Shown here: positions 22,176-31,904 of the stretch, in pieces
Layout of the letters: each line of letters opens with the position of its first letter
Numbering within the stretch: the stretch's first letter is position 1
NCBI GenBank assembly: GCA_037178675.1
Contig: JAYMGJ010000591.1
Span: forward strand, 1-41,876
Length of the DNA stretch: 41,876 nt
Direction: 5' to 3'
Source of the DNA: Scleroderma bovista
Taxonomy: Eukaryota > Basidiomycota > Agaricomycetes > Boletales > Sclerodermataceae
The notes under the pieces: generated by a model
What the model saw: the letters and a program-made list of their open reading frames with translations, nothing else
Told to the model about the DNA's origin: nothing
The model's database searches: none
Made by a program: the position numbers and the translations under genes

Positions 22176-22424
22176 AACAGTGTAAAAAGAGTTGAGAGAG
22201 AATTGTTGAAGCAATACCTATGTACGTAGAGGAACTGCTACTCCAACTCACCTGTTGGGTGGAGTGCACAACCAGAGATGGTAGCGGTAGCTGGTTAAGA
22301 GCTGTTATATTATATAAGCGGTTGACGCTGTTTATATACAACAAATAGTGTGACGCGTGACTGTGACATGTAACATCTACTCTAAAGAGGACTATTACTA
22401 AGTCTACACTAATATGGGTCGCAG

Positions 22425-22631
22425 TCTTGTGCGCACTTCGTCGACGGTTTACGCCGGGTGCACGTGCGACTTCAACAAGAATATGAGACTCACCCTAGAC
22501 AAAGTAAAAGACCAAAGATAACACAGGACTATCAAAAGCTGGATGATCCACTGTCAGAGCTGTTAGACGAAGAATTCGACAGCGTACCTGAATTACAGCT
22601 GTTTTTGGAAAGGTTGGCAGTCGTGTCGTGA
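22425..22631 (+). pseudogene. coding remnant interrupted by the Tc1/mariner left end
   Basis: A possible exon after an AG at 22423-22424 reads about 57 codons (F-V-D-G-L-R-R-V-H-V-R-L-Q-Q, later D-D-P-L-S-E-L-L-D) up to the transposon boundary at 22595. The last 12 codons and TGA (22629-22631) come from the terminal inverted repeat. The family is not recognised. The matching downstream half is not found on the right side of the transposon, where an LTR begins. 22176-22424 holds nothing recognised. Confidence 0.35.
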
Positions 22632-22664
22632 TTTTTTTGTTTACACATTGTTTGTAATCAGTAG
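22596..22664 (+). repeat. left terminal inverted repeat of the Tc1/mariner element
   Basis: 69 bp starting CAGCTGTTTTTGG and ending ATCAGTAG. It differs from the right TIR at two positions; one (T for C before GG) is a CpG to TpG change. Any promoter for the passenger gene must lie in this repeat or in the 85 bp after it. Confidence 0.9.
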
Positions 22665-22751
22665 AAATTCATACTGTGAATGGATTCATACGCTGGGATG
22701 GATCCAACAACTTCGCGGGTTCTGCAGGTCCTAGACTTACCTTGACTTATG

Positions 22752-23139
22752 TGTAACGGACTAACTTTTTATCTTATCTAATCTGCGATTAGATGACATC
22801 TTATCTTATCGTACCATAGTATCTTATCTAGTGCATCTTATCTGTAGGTCTGTCTAGACTACAGCCTCGTGCTGTACATGCTGTATCCCTTGATGTCATT
22901 AGCATAGCCTTACCACAGGATGGCAGCTGTGCTCACTGCCTCGTACAGCATACAGCCTCATGGATAGCCTCACACAGGACACGTGTAGTATAGTATATAT
23001 ACTGCTGCAATCCAGCACCCAGAGGCTCTCCATTCGAGCTCTCTTTGGGTTTTCGCTCTAAGACGCTTGATTCCTATTTCCTCCTCAGAGTCTCAATGTG
23101 TGGTAGTTCTTTGGGTTGTTTGCCCTTAGGGTTGTCTCA
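22752..23139 (+). mobile_element. gypsy-2 5' LTR
   Basis: 388 bp, TGTAACGG...TTGTCTCA. TATATATA at 22994-23001 is a likely TATA box; the predicted start region 38 bp downstream (23032, ATTCGAGCTCT) is complementary to the primer binding site. 32 bp near the left end, including TAATCTGCGATTA, are absent from the 3' LTR. Confidence 0.9.
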
Positions 23140-23141
23140 CT

Positions 23142-23152
23142 AGAGCTCGAAT
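23142..23152 (+). promoter_or_regulatory. gypsy-2 self-priming primer binding site
   Basis: AGAGCTCGAAT, two bases after the 5' LTR, is the exact reverse complement of ATTCGAGCTCT at 23032-23042, the predicted mRNA 5' end. Complementarity is exactly 11 nt and stops at both sides. Schizosaccharomyces pombe Tf1 self-primes with the first 11 nt of its mRNA. No TGG-type tRNA 3'-end site is seen. Confidence 0.78.
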
Positions 23153-23945
23153 CTACCCACCTACTAGTTGTCTACCACGCGCTGTTCCCCAGCCTTATAA
23201 AGGGAAACTATACCCGGACTCCAGGGTTAAGGAGCTTTGTTTCAAACCTTTCACGTTCGCACACGGCCAGCCTTTAGTGCCGTTCCCTGTAGCCCACTTG
23301 GGTTTGGGAGTTTCTAGTACAAACTCGTTTACGTATCATACACCAGCCCAGGGTCGTGCCTGGTGTCTGTAGGGCGGCTCCCGTTCAAGCGCGGTTCACA
23401 CCCGCAAGGAGATTGAGCCATAGTTACACGTAGTTCCTCCGTCCGTGGAGAGGTAGACCCGTGATCTGCAGCCAGTGGCCGTTTGTTTCTGCATAGCTGT
23501 GCCACTGCCCTGACCCGGTGAGCACGACAGGCGAACAGAAGCTTACGCTTAGTTCATTGGAACATCTGTGGGGATCTAGTCCCGATATATCGTTACTCCT
23601 ACGTTACCCCACTACCTAGTCACCATACCTCCCTATGAGTACTCCTTTAGTCAGGCAGGTCGCCTGACAGTCACCTACGATACCCGTTACCCCCTTCCTC
23701 TTACGCCCGCTCAAGAAGCTGCCAGAGAAGCAGACTTCAAAAGGGTTGAGCAGACGTACACCGCCTTCCGTCGCTACAACCTCGTTGTCGACACCCTTGC
23801 AGACCTCTTCCTCGACAACCCCCGCTATTACGTCGAGGCTGAACCTGCCCTCCCGCTCGCCCGCCGCCGTACGTTTCGCACTTCCCGCCTCTACCCCGCA
23901 CGTCCCTGAGGCGCTCCCTACTCTCGCTACCACCCGTACTAGAAG
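23153..23945 (+). other. gypsy-2 leader with an open frame lacking ATG
   Basis: About 790 bp between PBS and gag ATG. From a TAG near 23576 one frame is open to TGA at about 23909 (~111 codons: P-P-Y-E-Y-S, Q-E-A-A-R-E-A-D-F-K-R, D-T-L-A-D-L-F-L-D-N-P). It has no in-frame ATG and may be an eroded N-terminal extension of gag or simple leader RNA. The remaining part shows no feature. Confidence 0.4.
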
Positions 23946-24953
23946 ATGGATCAGCAACATCACGATCCCCTTCAGAATATTCTCCTTCAGTTCGCGCAGG
24001 GCCAACTCGACCTGCAAAACAGTATCCAGGCCCTTGCCGATGCGCAGCAGGGCCTTGCTCCCGCAGCCCCCGGGGCACCCGCGGCGCCGCCTAGAGCCCC
24101 TAAAAAGATTGTCGCTGAACCTGGGAATTACGATGGCTCCCCCCAGGCCTTCAAAGTTTGGTGGAGCAAAATGAAGTTGTGGGTCATGATGAACCAGAGG
24201 AGCGGTCTCCTAACAAGAAATAGTGAGATCATGGCGGCCGTTCTCTCTAGGTTCGAAGGACCTAAAGCTGGGCGTTGGGCCCAGGTAAAGTTGGACTACT
24301 ACCTTGGTCCAGGGGTCGAGTACCCAACTTGGGATGAGCTCCAGGCCGAAATAACTAGCTTTTTCATGCCTGGCAACAACACCGACTGGGCCAGGTCCCA
24401 GTTGCTAAAGCTACGCCAAGGCCCCCGTCAGCGAGTGGACGATTTCCTCGCAACTTTTGAGTCGCTCAAAATCGAGAGTGGCTGTCCCGACGCTTACGCT
24501 AGGGACTTGCTCGAAAGAGCAGTACAGAGGCAGGTCCTCCAACAGGTGTACCTCCTGGCAAAGGAGCGCGCCACCTATGCTGAGCTGGCCACCTCGGTCA
24601 GAACCGTCGGAAGGGCTCAGGAGCTCTTCCTGATTAATATGCAGGGCGGTACCCGCTATTATCAGCAGGGGAGCGGCTCCTCCTCCTATGGAGTTACACC
24701 GGGCGCTGGCGCCCCCATGGATATTGGCGCTGCTCAGCAGCAAAACCAGCAACAGAGTAAAGGGCTCCAATGCTATAACTGCCAGGGATTTGGCCACATC
24801 GCTCGCGAATGTAGCCAACCGCGTCGCCCACGTCGAGGGCAACCCCAGCAGACTCGGGCTGTACAGCCCCAACCTGACGACGAACGCGTCAACGCTGTTC
24901 GCGGCATGTCCTTCTCCGAAATGAGGGACTACTTCAAGAATTTAAAAGATTAG
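23946..24953 (+). CDS. gypsy-2 gag
   Basis: 335 codons, ATG to TAG. Residues ~1-45 form a Q-rich amphipathic N-terminus; ~60-240 match the retrotransposon gag capsid domain (W-W-S-K-M-K-L-W-V, D-D-F-L-A-T-F-E-S-L); ~278-291 is a CCHC zinc knuckle (C-Y-N-C-Q-G-F-G-H-I-A-R-E-C) for RNA packaging. A TTTAAAA heptamer lies two codons before the stop. The ORF is undamaged. Confidence 0.88.
   Translation: MDQQHHDPLQNILLQFAQGQLDLQNSIQALADAQQGLAPAAPGAPAAPPRAPKKIVAEPGNYDGSPQAFKVWWSKMKLWVMMNQRSGLLTRNSEIMAAVLSRFEGPKAGRWAQVKLDYYLGPGVEYPTWDELQAEITSFFMPGNNTDWARSQLLKLRQGPRQRVDDFLATFESLKIESGCPDAYARDLLERAVQRQVLQQVYLLAKERATYAELATSVRTVGRAQELFLINMQGGTRYYQQGSGSSSYGVTPGAGAPMDIGAAQQQNQQQSKGLQCYNCQGFGHIARECSQPRRPRRGQPQQTRAVQPQPDDERVNAVRGMSFSEMRDYFKNLKD
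24941..24947 (+). promoter_or_regulatory. -1 ribosomal frameshift heptamer at gag-pol junction
   Basis: T TTA AAA in the gag frame fits X XXY YYZ. Slipping back one base gives AGA TTA GAG, which is exactly the frame of the protease-RT ORF. The gag stop TAG follows at 24951-24953. Vertebrate sushi elements and PEG10 also use -1 frameshifting at this junction. Confidence 0.72.
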
Positions 24954-27900
24954 AGAGTGAGGATACAACGGGCACCCTCGCTCTTGAGTCTGAGTTGGAC
25001 AGTGCAGTAAGGATCTTGGACTATCGCCTCTCCTGTGCTAAATCCCCTGAAGCACAGGATATTTATAAATACCACATCTCTCTTCTCTCTCGTAAAATAC
25101 AAAAAACCTGTAAAAAATCACCTTCTGTAGTTTCCCCTGTTTCTGTCTCCTTCAACAAGTACTCTGTCTTGTCGGTAGACACTGTGGACTGTAGTGACTC
25201 TCCTGTATTTATTACTGTACCCTCTAAGGGAGTCCCTGCAAAGGGCTCGGCACCGGAGGTTAAATCGAGTGTGCTTAATTCCCTGTTGAATGCTACTGTT
25301 TCTTCTCCTTTGGCATCTGAGGAACCGGAAAGCCCTGCCGGAACCGAAGAAGTTTCTTTCTTGGACTTACGGAGGTCCTTCACCTTGGAACGTGAAGTGA
25401 CGGTACCCGTCCGCATTCGCGGGCCCCTTAACGTTATTGAAGTAGATGCCCTGCTAGACAGTGGCGCTACTGGGTGCTTTGTTGACAAGAGCTGGGCTCT
25501 TGATAGACGGTTGCAATTATCTAAGCTGGTAAAGCCTGTTCCAGTGCTTAACGTAGATGGCACAAGGAACCAGGAAGGCGATATCACGCACTATGTATTA
25601 CTTACAGTCGGTATTGGAAAACATGCTGAAAAGCTTTGGTGTGCAGTCACTTGCCTTGGAAAGGTTCCCCTTATCCTCGGCCACACCTGGCTTAGAAAGC
25701 ATAACCCCGATATTGATTGGGTAACCGGCCAGGTTAATTTAACTAGGTGCCCTCCTGAGTGCAAGTCACTCTTGGAAACGCACTTCGCTAAATTGTTACG
25801 TCAGAACGAATCTCAGGAAACCTGGATTCAGGCTTTAAAGGCTCACGAGTCAAAGGTTGCTATCGATGAGACAACCCTCGAAGAGGCCCAGAAGCTTGTA
25901 CCCCGAGAGTACTGGGAGTATTTAGATGTCTTCTCGAAGAAGTCATCCGAACGCATGCCGCTTAGGAAGCCATGGGACCATGGCATAGATCTCAGGGAAG
26001 ACTTCCCACCTAAGAAAGGGCGTTTGATACCCCTGTCAGTGGACGAACAGAAGGAAGTTGAGGACTTTGTTGACGATCAGCTTGCGAAAGGCTATATTCG
26101 CCCATCCATTTCCCCTCAAACTTCCCCTGTCTTCTTTGTTCCTAAAAAAGATGGCAAGAAGCGCATGGTTCAGGACTATCGATATTTAAATGAGTGGACC
26201 ATTAAAAATAACTACCCGCTACCCTTGATCAGTCAGCTTGTTGACAAGCTGAAAGGATGTAAACTCTTCACAAAGATGGATCTTCGATGGGGATATAACA
26301 ATGTCCGTATCAAGGAAGGCGACAAGTAGAAAGCTGCGTTTGTAATGCACAAAGGGGCTTTTGAGCCCGTTGTTATGTATTTCGGTCTGTGTAATTCACC
26401 CGCAACATTCCAGAAAATGATGAACGAGATCTTCCACGATATGTCGGATGTCTGCGTGGTGTATATTGACGACCTCATGAATCAAGAAAAGCATGACAGG
26501 ATCGTGCTTGAAGTCTTAAAATGTTTACGTGATAATGACCTATTTGTCAAACCCGAGAAGTGTCGCTTCTGTGTTACCGAAGTCGACTTCCTTGGAATGA
26601 TAGTCTCACGTGACGGGATAAAGATGGACCCTGAAAAGGTTAATGCTATTTTGAAGTGGCCTGAGCCAACGAATGTCAAACAGGTCCGAGCATTCCTAGG
26701 CCTCGGCAACTTCTATAGACGCTTTATTAAGGATTATGCAATCATGGCTAGGCCATTGACGGACTTAACGTGTAAAGATGTTGTCTTCCACTTCGGTGAT
26801 ACGGAACGTACTGCATTTGAAGCCTTGAAGGCTGTGTTTACTCGTGCACCGGTACTTCAGTACCCCGACCAGGACCGCGAATTCCGCCTCGAAACTGATG
26901 CGTCTGAGTTCGCCGTCGGGGGAGTGATATCCGTTAAGTGCGAGGATGGCGAATTCAGACCAGTAGCGTACATGTCGCACTCTATGACCCCGCTGGAACG
27001 CAACTATCCTATTCACGATAAAGAAATGCTGGCCATCATAAAAGCAACAGAGGCCTGGCGCCATTATCTCGAGGCCACTCCTTATGCCTTTGAGATCTAC
27101 ACGGACCATCATAATTTAACGTACTTCACGAAGTCGCAGAATCTCTCCAAGCGTCAAGCACGCTGGCAAATGTGGATGACGCGCTTCAACTACTCGTTAA
27201 TTTATAAAAAGGGAACCCAGATGCATGTTGCAGACCTGCTTAGTAGGCGATCGGACTATTACGTGTCTAGTTCCGAAGACAACAAGGATCAAACCTTGTT
27301 AAACCCCGTATCTATTAAGTCGATCGACGTCACTAGTCAGACTTACGAAGAGCGCCAGTCGCTAATAACGGACTTTCATGACACACCTGTCGCAGGACAT
27401 AAGGGTGTCAAGGCTATGTTTAATGCGCTCAGGAAGCACTACTCCTGGAAAGGGATGAAGGAGCAGATCCAAACCTACGTGAAACACTGTCAAAAGTGTC
27501 AGCAGTCAAAGGTTTCGAATCAAAAGACTTCTGGAAGTCTCCTTCCTCTCCCTGTCCCCAAAGGACCGTGGCTTGACGTCACAATGGACTTTACCGAGAT
27601 GCCGGAATCCCTCGGTTATAACTATATATTAGTGGTTGTCGATTGGTTCTCCAAAGAAGTGGTCTTTGTGCCATGTACTAAGGAGGAAACTGCTCTCTCA
27701 ACTGCTGAGTTATTCAGAGATCACGTTTGGTGCCAACATGGACTTCCTAGCACTGTAATATCCAACCGTGGATCGGTCTTTGCAAGCAACTTCCTGGGGG
27801 AGTTGTACAGACTTTTAGGCATAAAACGCAAAATGTCTACTGCCTTCCACCCGCAAACTGACGGACAGACGGAGTGGTTGAACCGTGAAATCAACCAGTA

Positions 27901-28717
27901 CCTTCGAACCTACGTTAGCGATTGCCAAGGCGATTGGGCTAAGTGGATCAAGATTGCCCAGTTTGTCTGGAACAACACGGTCTCAGAGGTTACTACCGAT
28001 TCCCCGTTTGGAATCACCCGGAGTTACTCCCCGCACATGGGTGTAGAGCCAGTGCAGACAGTTGCCCCAGCGGCTAAGGACTTTGCTGCCATATTTAACA
28101 AAGTCGTTGAATCTTCTGAGAAGGCTAAACACAACATGAAGCTTCAGGTGGATAAGCATAGGAATCCCGCCCCGGACTATACCGTCGGTCAGCAAGTCTG
28201 GCTTTCAACGGACAATCTTCGTATGTTAAATCGCACTTCTAAGAAGCTCACAGAAAAGTGGATCGGCCCCTATGAGGTCACTCGAGTAACCCCGAACGCG
28301 GTCGAGCTTAAACTCCCGAAAACCCTTCGGATTCACCCGGTAGTGAATGTCTCTCGAGTCAAGCCCTATTTAGGTCCGCTCCCCGGACAACCTGTCTCCC
28401 GACCTGGCCTGGTACTTGTTTCTGAAGAACGCGATGAGGAATATGAAGTGGACTATATTGTAGCATCCCGTATTTACAGACGCCAGCTCCAGTACTTGGT
28501 ACATTGGAAAGGGTACGAAGAACATGAAAGAACGTGGGAACCCTTGTCAAATTTGAAGAATTCTCCTCTGGTAGTCGAGCATTTTTATCAGGAAAATCCT
28601 TCAGCCCCTCGAAAACTTCATATGGTGCAGTCGGACTTCGATTCGTTATTTACTCGGATCCCCGAGAATCTTACCGTTTGCGAACCTACCTTCTGCAGTC
28701 TGGAATCCTGCACCTAA
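24954..28717 (+). pseudogene. gypsy-2 pol: protease, RT, RNase H, integrase, chromodomain (one in-frame stop)
   Basis: Open in the -1 frame to TAG at 26327-26329, then in the same frame to TAA at 28715-28717. Protease: L-L-D-S-G-A-T-G-C-F (~25460). RT: spans the stop, with Y-I-D-D (~26465). The stop replaces the Trp expected in E-G-D-x-W-K-A-A-F. RNase H: L-E-T-D-A-S (~26890), E in D-K-E-M-L-A, Y-T-D-H-H-N. Integrase: HHCC finger (~27375-27500), first Asp in T-M-D-F-T-E, Glu in Q-T-E-W-L-N; the second catalytic Asp is Asn (codon 27764-27766, in I-S-N-R-G), 35 residues before that Glu. C-terminal chromodomain (~28450-28590: Y-L-V-H-W-K-G-Y, R-T-W-E-P), which in chromoviruses targets heterochromatin. 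This copy is inactive. Confidence 0.9.
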
Positions 28718-28728
28718 GGGGGGAGTAG
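28716..28728 (+). promoter_or_regulatory. gypsy-2 polypurine tract
   Basis: AAGGGGGGAGTAG directly precedes the 3' LTR; it primes plus-strand synthesis in LTR retrotransposons. The pol stop TAA (28715-28717) overlaps its start. Confidence 0.8.
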
Positions 28729-29084
28729 TGTAACGGTCTAACTTTTTATCTTATCATACCGTAGTATCTTATCTAGTGCATCTTATCTGTAGGTCTGTCT
28801 AGACTACAGCCTCGTGCTGTACATGCTGTATCCCTTGATGTCATTAGCATAGCCTTACCACAGGACGGCAGCTGTGCTCACTGCCTCGTACAGCGTGCAG
28901 CCACATGGATAGCCTCGCACAGGACACGTGTAGTGTAGTATATATACTGCTGCAATCCAGCACCCAGAAGCTCTCCATTCGAGCTCTCTTTGGGTTTTCG
29001 CTCTAAGACGCTTGATTCCTATTTCCTCCTCAGAGTCTCAACGTGTGGTAGTTCTTTGGGTTGTTTGCCCTTAGGGTTGTCTCA
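28729..29084 (+). mobile_element. gypsy-2 3' LTR
   Basis: 356 bp, TGTAACGG...TTGTCTCA. TATATATA near 28938 and ATTCGAGCTCT at about 28977 are conserved, so transcription from here would reach the passenger ATG (29087) after about 110 nt. Confidence 0.9.
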
Positions 29085-29086
29085 TT

Positions 29087-30609
29087 ATGCTCGAAGAAGA
29101 TGACTATGCCTCTGACAGTGATCACAATCTTACTCTCAATGGTTCAGCTATCACATATGATGGCAGCCGAGCTGACCCTGAAGATGACGACACAACACTC
29201 AACCCTGATGACAATGAGCTAGACTTGCCAAACCCCCTTCAGAGCAAGCCTCCAACCCCCACACCCCCTCCAATTGTTGGCAAGAAGTGCAAACGAGGTA
29301 AGCTAGCGCATATATTGTGTCTGAACAGCCATGACCACTTTGTACATAATCATACTTCATAGGCAAGGAAAACACGACCCCAGAGGAGCCCAAAGGTCCA
29401 AAGGAGGTCTCATACCTTGTGTCTATCTTCTCTGCAGCTGAGATGAAGAAGGCAAAGAGCAAATGAGAGCCAATGAACGAGTCTATTGACCTCTCGATCG
29501 AGGTGCCCTGGGACACCCTCAAGGCACAGGTTCTCGCCAAAATTGTGAAGACCCTGAAGCCAGAACTCATCAAATTCGAGGACTATACCATGATGTACTA
29601 TATCAGCCGTATTCTCCCCAAACCTGGCCTATCTCTTGCTGTCCAAGAAGACTTTGATGGGCTGATGAAGCGCATGAAAGGAATGCCATCGAAGGTCCCG
29701 ATCGTGAATATTGTTGTTGTCCAAGTCACTCAGCCACCTGTGGCTACGCAGGGACAGAAGTTGAACCCTCGGAGTGATGATGAGGCTGCTGTACCTCCCG
29801 CAAAGGGTCCAAAACGTGTATGATAGATCTTATTTACAGTCAACCTACCTGGCTTTGCACATAACTCACATTTTTCATAGAAGGAATCAGCTGCAGTTCT
29901 CCCTGGAAACAAGAAAAAAATCAAGAACATTCAGCTTCTCTGTGACAAGTGGACCTGTAAGAAACCTGACTCGGCGTGTTCATCCATGCACTGTTATGTG
30001 CTGCCGGACACTGGGGAGCACTTCCCACTTGGGCACGAACACTTTGATTGTTGGGCAGCTGCAATGGTACAAATACAGTCATCTAATTGTTCAATTACTG
30101 ACATCGTAATTGAGTCGAAGAATGACAATGACCCATCTTGTGCCACAGTGGACAAGCCACCCAACCACCGTCTTTTCGATGCCAAGAAGTCATCACTTAG
30201 CCCCGTCCTGAAAAGGCGCCTTGACATGCAGTCCAAGGCTTCTGCCTCAACACAGGCTTCGGCACCCGTCTTCAATTTTACGATCGGGAATGAGCTCGCC
30301 AGTCTCTTCTGCCCTCAAGTACCCCTGCCAGTTCCTCCCACAATACAATCAGTCTCTGCACCCTTCTAAGAGAATGGATTGCTCATTCCATCAGGCCATG
30401 CCACTGGACCTGACATGCCTATCATTCGTTTTTGCCTTGCTTACCAACTTGATGACAGCATTGCCAAGAAGTTTGTGTCACACTCATTGAAAGAGGCACG
30501 TTTATTGCGGTTTGTGCAGTTTGCTGACCTGAAGGAGATGGGATTCAAGTTCGGAGAAATTGCTGCTCTTCGTGATGCTATCGAAAAATGGTCTATCCCT
30601 GCTGTCTAG
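29087..30609 (+). pseudogene. passenger gene of the Tc1/mariner element: repeated Agaricomycete family with SAM-like C-terminus
   Basis: Exons 29087-29297, 29363-29817 and 29881-30609 (introns 65 and 63 bp, GT-AG, phases agree). About 464 codons: an acidic, P-rich N-terminus (~70 aa); a folded segment with V-S-Y-L-V-S-I-F-S-A-A-E-M-K-K and L-K-P-E-L-I-K-F-E-D-Y; then L-L-C-D-K-W-T-C, a Cys-rich patch, F-P-L-G-H-E-H-F-D-C-W-A and D-K-P-P-N-H-R-L-F-D; a variable linker; and a last ~40 aa (E-A-R-L-L-R-F ... L-K-E-M-G-F-K-F-G-E-I-A-A-L-R-D-A) with the pattern of a SAM-like helical domain. The family is common in mushroom genomes, to my knowledge without assigned function. In-frame TGA (29464-29466) and TAA (30367-30369) interrupt it. 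Gypsy-2 lies immediately before the ATG, which is in both copies of its target duplication. Confidence 0.75.
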
Positions 30610-30716
30610 TAATTTCCTTGCAGTGTTCAGCTCGAGTCTCATGACTTGTAACATATCATTGTGTACTACTGCTATGTCGTAATACATTGGTCCATGTCGA
30701 GTAGCAAACATTTGGC

Positions 30717-31796
30717 TCAAAAGTAACCTCCATGCATAAAGTATCTGTGTGCATCATCAGCTGTGATGATTTCACAGACCTCATAGAGATCATACATGAT
30801 TGCATCCCCACGCTCCGATCCTCCATAGTATGCCTGGTTGCGACGAAGAAAATACTTGATCTTGGAGAAGGCTTCTTCAATAGGGTTGAGATCTGGTGAG
30901 TAAGGTGGAAGGAATTCAATCTGAACACCTATGGACATCAAATCAATCAGTATGAGTAAGCTAGAAAAGGTGACAAAACATACCAAAACAATCTGCGAGC
31001 TCAAGGATTTCGGGGCCATGATGAATGGATGCATTGTCCATCACGAGGACACTGAGTGGGCCAGGATACGGAGAACACTTTGGCAGCTAGAAAAAGGCAG
31101 TGAGTAAGTTGGCCAGATACAAATAGAACAAGTGCATACAATGGTATATTCCAACCACTGAAGGAATAATGCCTTGGTCATTGCACCCTCAACGACTGTG
31201 GCTGCTGATATGCCCTTGAGAGTGAGCAGGGCATCCATTGTGAATCATCGGCCATGAATGAATGGTTGTTTCTTCACTGCTCGAATTCCCTTCTGGGATC
31301 GTCCATACCACCTCCCAATTGTCCGCTCATCTTTTGAAACCTCGTCAATGAATCCAATCTCACTGGCATCATACTGAGCCATGCGAGCAATGAATTCAGC
31401 ACGACGACCTTCATCACACTCCATTGCAATACGTTTCAGCTTCTTGTAGCTCACACCAGCACGTTGGAGCTCTGCAAAGACCGTCTTGAAATGGATAGAG
31501 ATGAATCGGTTGGTGCGGAGAAGGGTGACAAGTTCATCCAGGAAGTAGTCAGGATTGCTGCGAATAAGCTGAAGGAGATAATCAAGGTCCTCGCGATCAA
31601 GTTGACGAGCACGACCACGGATCCCTGTTGGGTGATTGACGACATCACCTGTCTCCCTCCAGAGCTTCAGGATGCGAAACCAGGTCCTCTTGGAGATGCT
31701 ACAGCAGTCAAGGATCTCCTGCAGCCTTAGCAGTCGACGTTCATAAAGCCTGATGGCTGCGAGCTTGACATCGCGACTGATCTTTCGATATGCCAT
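30717..31796 (-). pseudogene. Tc1/mariner DD34E transposase, three exons, one in-frame TGA
   Basis: Exons 31796-31140, 31086-30984, 30928-30717 (introns 53 and 55 bp). 323 codons, near the usual Tc1 size. N-terminus: helix-turn-helix region (V-K-L-A-A-I-R-L-Y, I-S-K-R-T-W-F-R-I-L) for TIR binding. Catalytic core: D in F-I-D-E-V-S, D in V-M-D-N-A-S-I-H-H, E in D-L-N-P-I-E, with 34 residues between the last two (DD34E). TGA at 31245-31247 lies between G-R and F-T-M-D-A-L-L, where Arg is expected. Otherwise frame and splice sites are intact. The ATG is 39 bp from the right TIR. Confidence 0.88.
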
Positions 31797-31835
31797 GTAT
31801 TAGCTAGTAGGGAACTTCGGACTCGGAGGTGCTGA

Positions 31836-31904
31836 CTACTGAGTACAAACAATGTGTAAACAAAAAAATCACGACACGACTGCCAACCTTTCCGAAAACA
31901 GCTG
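31836..31904 (-). repeat. right terminal inverted repeat of the Tc1/mariner element
   Basis: Reverse complement of the left TIR with two differences; ends ...CAGCTG and is followed by TA. The sequence beyond it (AGGTGTTTACTTGTCACC) is LTR family T, so the element sits next to or in a T-family LTR. Confidence 0.9.

Larger units (their letters stand above)
22747..29089 (+). mobile_element. gypsy-2: complete Tf1/sushi-like Ty3/gypsy chromovirus with 5-bp target duplication
   Basis: The LTRs (22752-23139, 28729-29084) are flanked by TTATG at 22747-22751 and 29085-29089. Internal order is PBS, gag, -1 frameshift site, protease, RT, RNase H, integrase, chromodomain, PPT. The LTRs differ by about a dozen substitutions, mostly transitions, and one 32-bp indel, so the insertion is not very recent. 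The duplicated TTATG includes the passenger gene's ATG. Confidence 0.92.
22596..31904 (-). mobile_element. Tc1/mariner-type transposon with passenger gene, interrupted by gypsy-2
   Basis: 69-bp terminal inverted repeats (22596-22664 and 31836-31904; 67 of 69 identical by eye) begin CAGCTGTTTT and are flanked by TA (22594-22595, 31905-31906), the Tc1/mariner target duplication. Inside: a plus-strand passenger gene (29087-30609) and a convergent minus-strand DD34E transposase (31796-30717). Removing gypsy-2 with one 5-bp duplicate leaves about 2,971 bp. The passenger ATG is then 85 bp from the left TIR, the transposase ATG is 39 bp from the right TIR, and the two stop codons are 107 bp apart. 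This compact, symmetric plan suggests that both genes are element genes. Strand is given by the transposase. Confidence 0.85.

Noticed and set aside
22176..22424. 3' LTR of the copia element
   Set aside because: No stretch resembling the 155-bp 5' LTR (TGTTGGAGATTGCGC) is found here or further right.
31464..31730. Plus-strand ORF opposite the transposase
   Set aside because: Shadow of the transposase exon, which has clear DD34E and helix-turn-helix motifs on the other strand.
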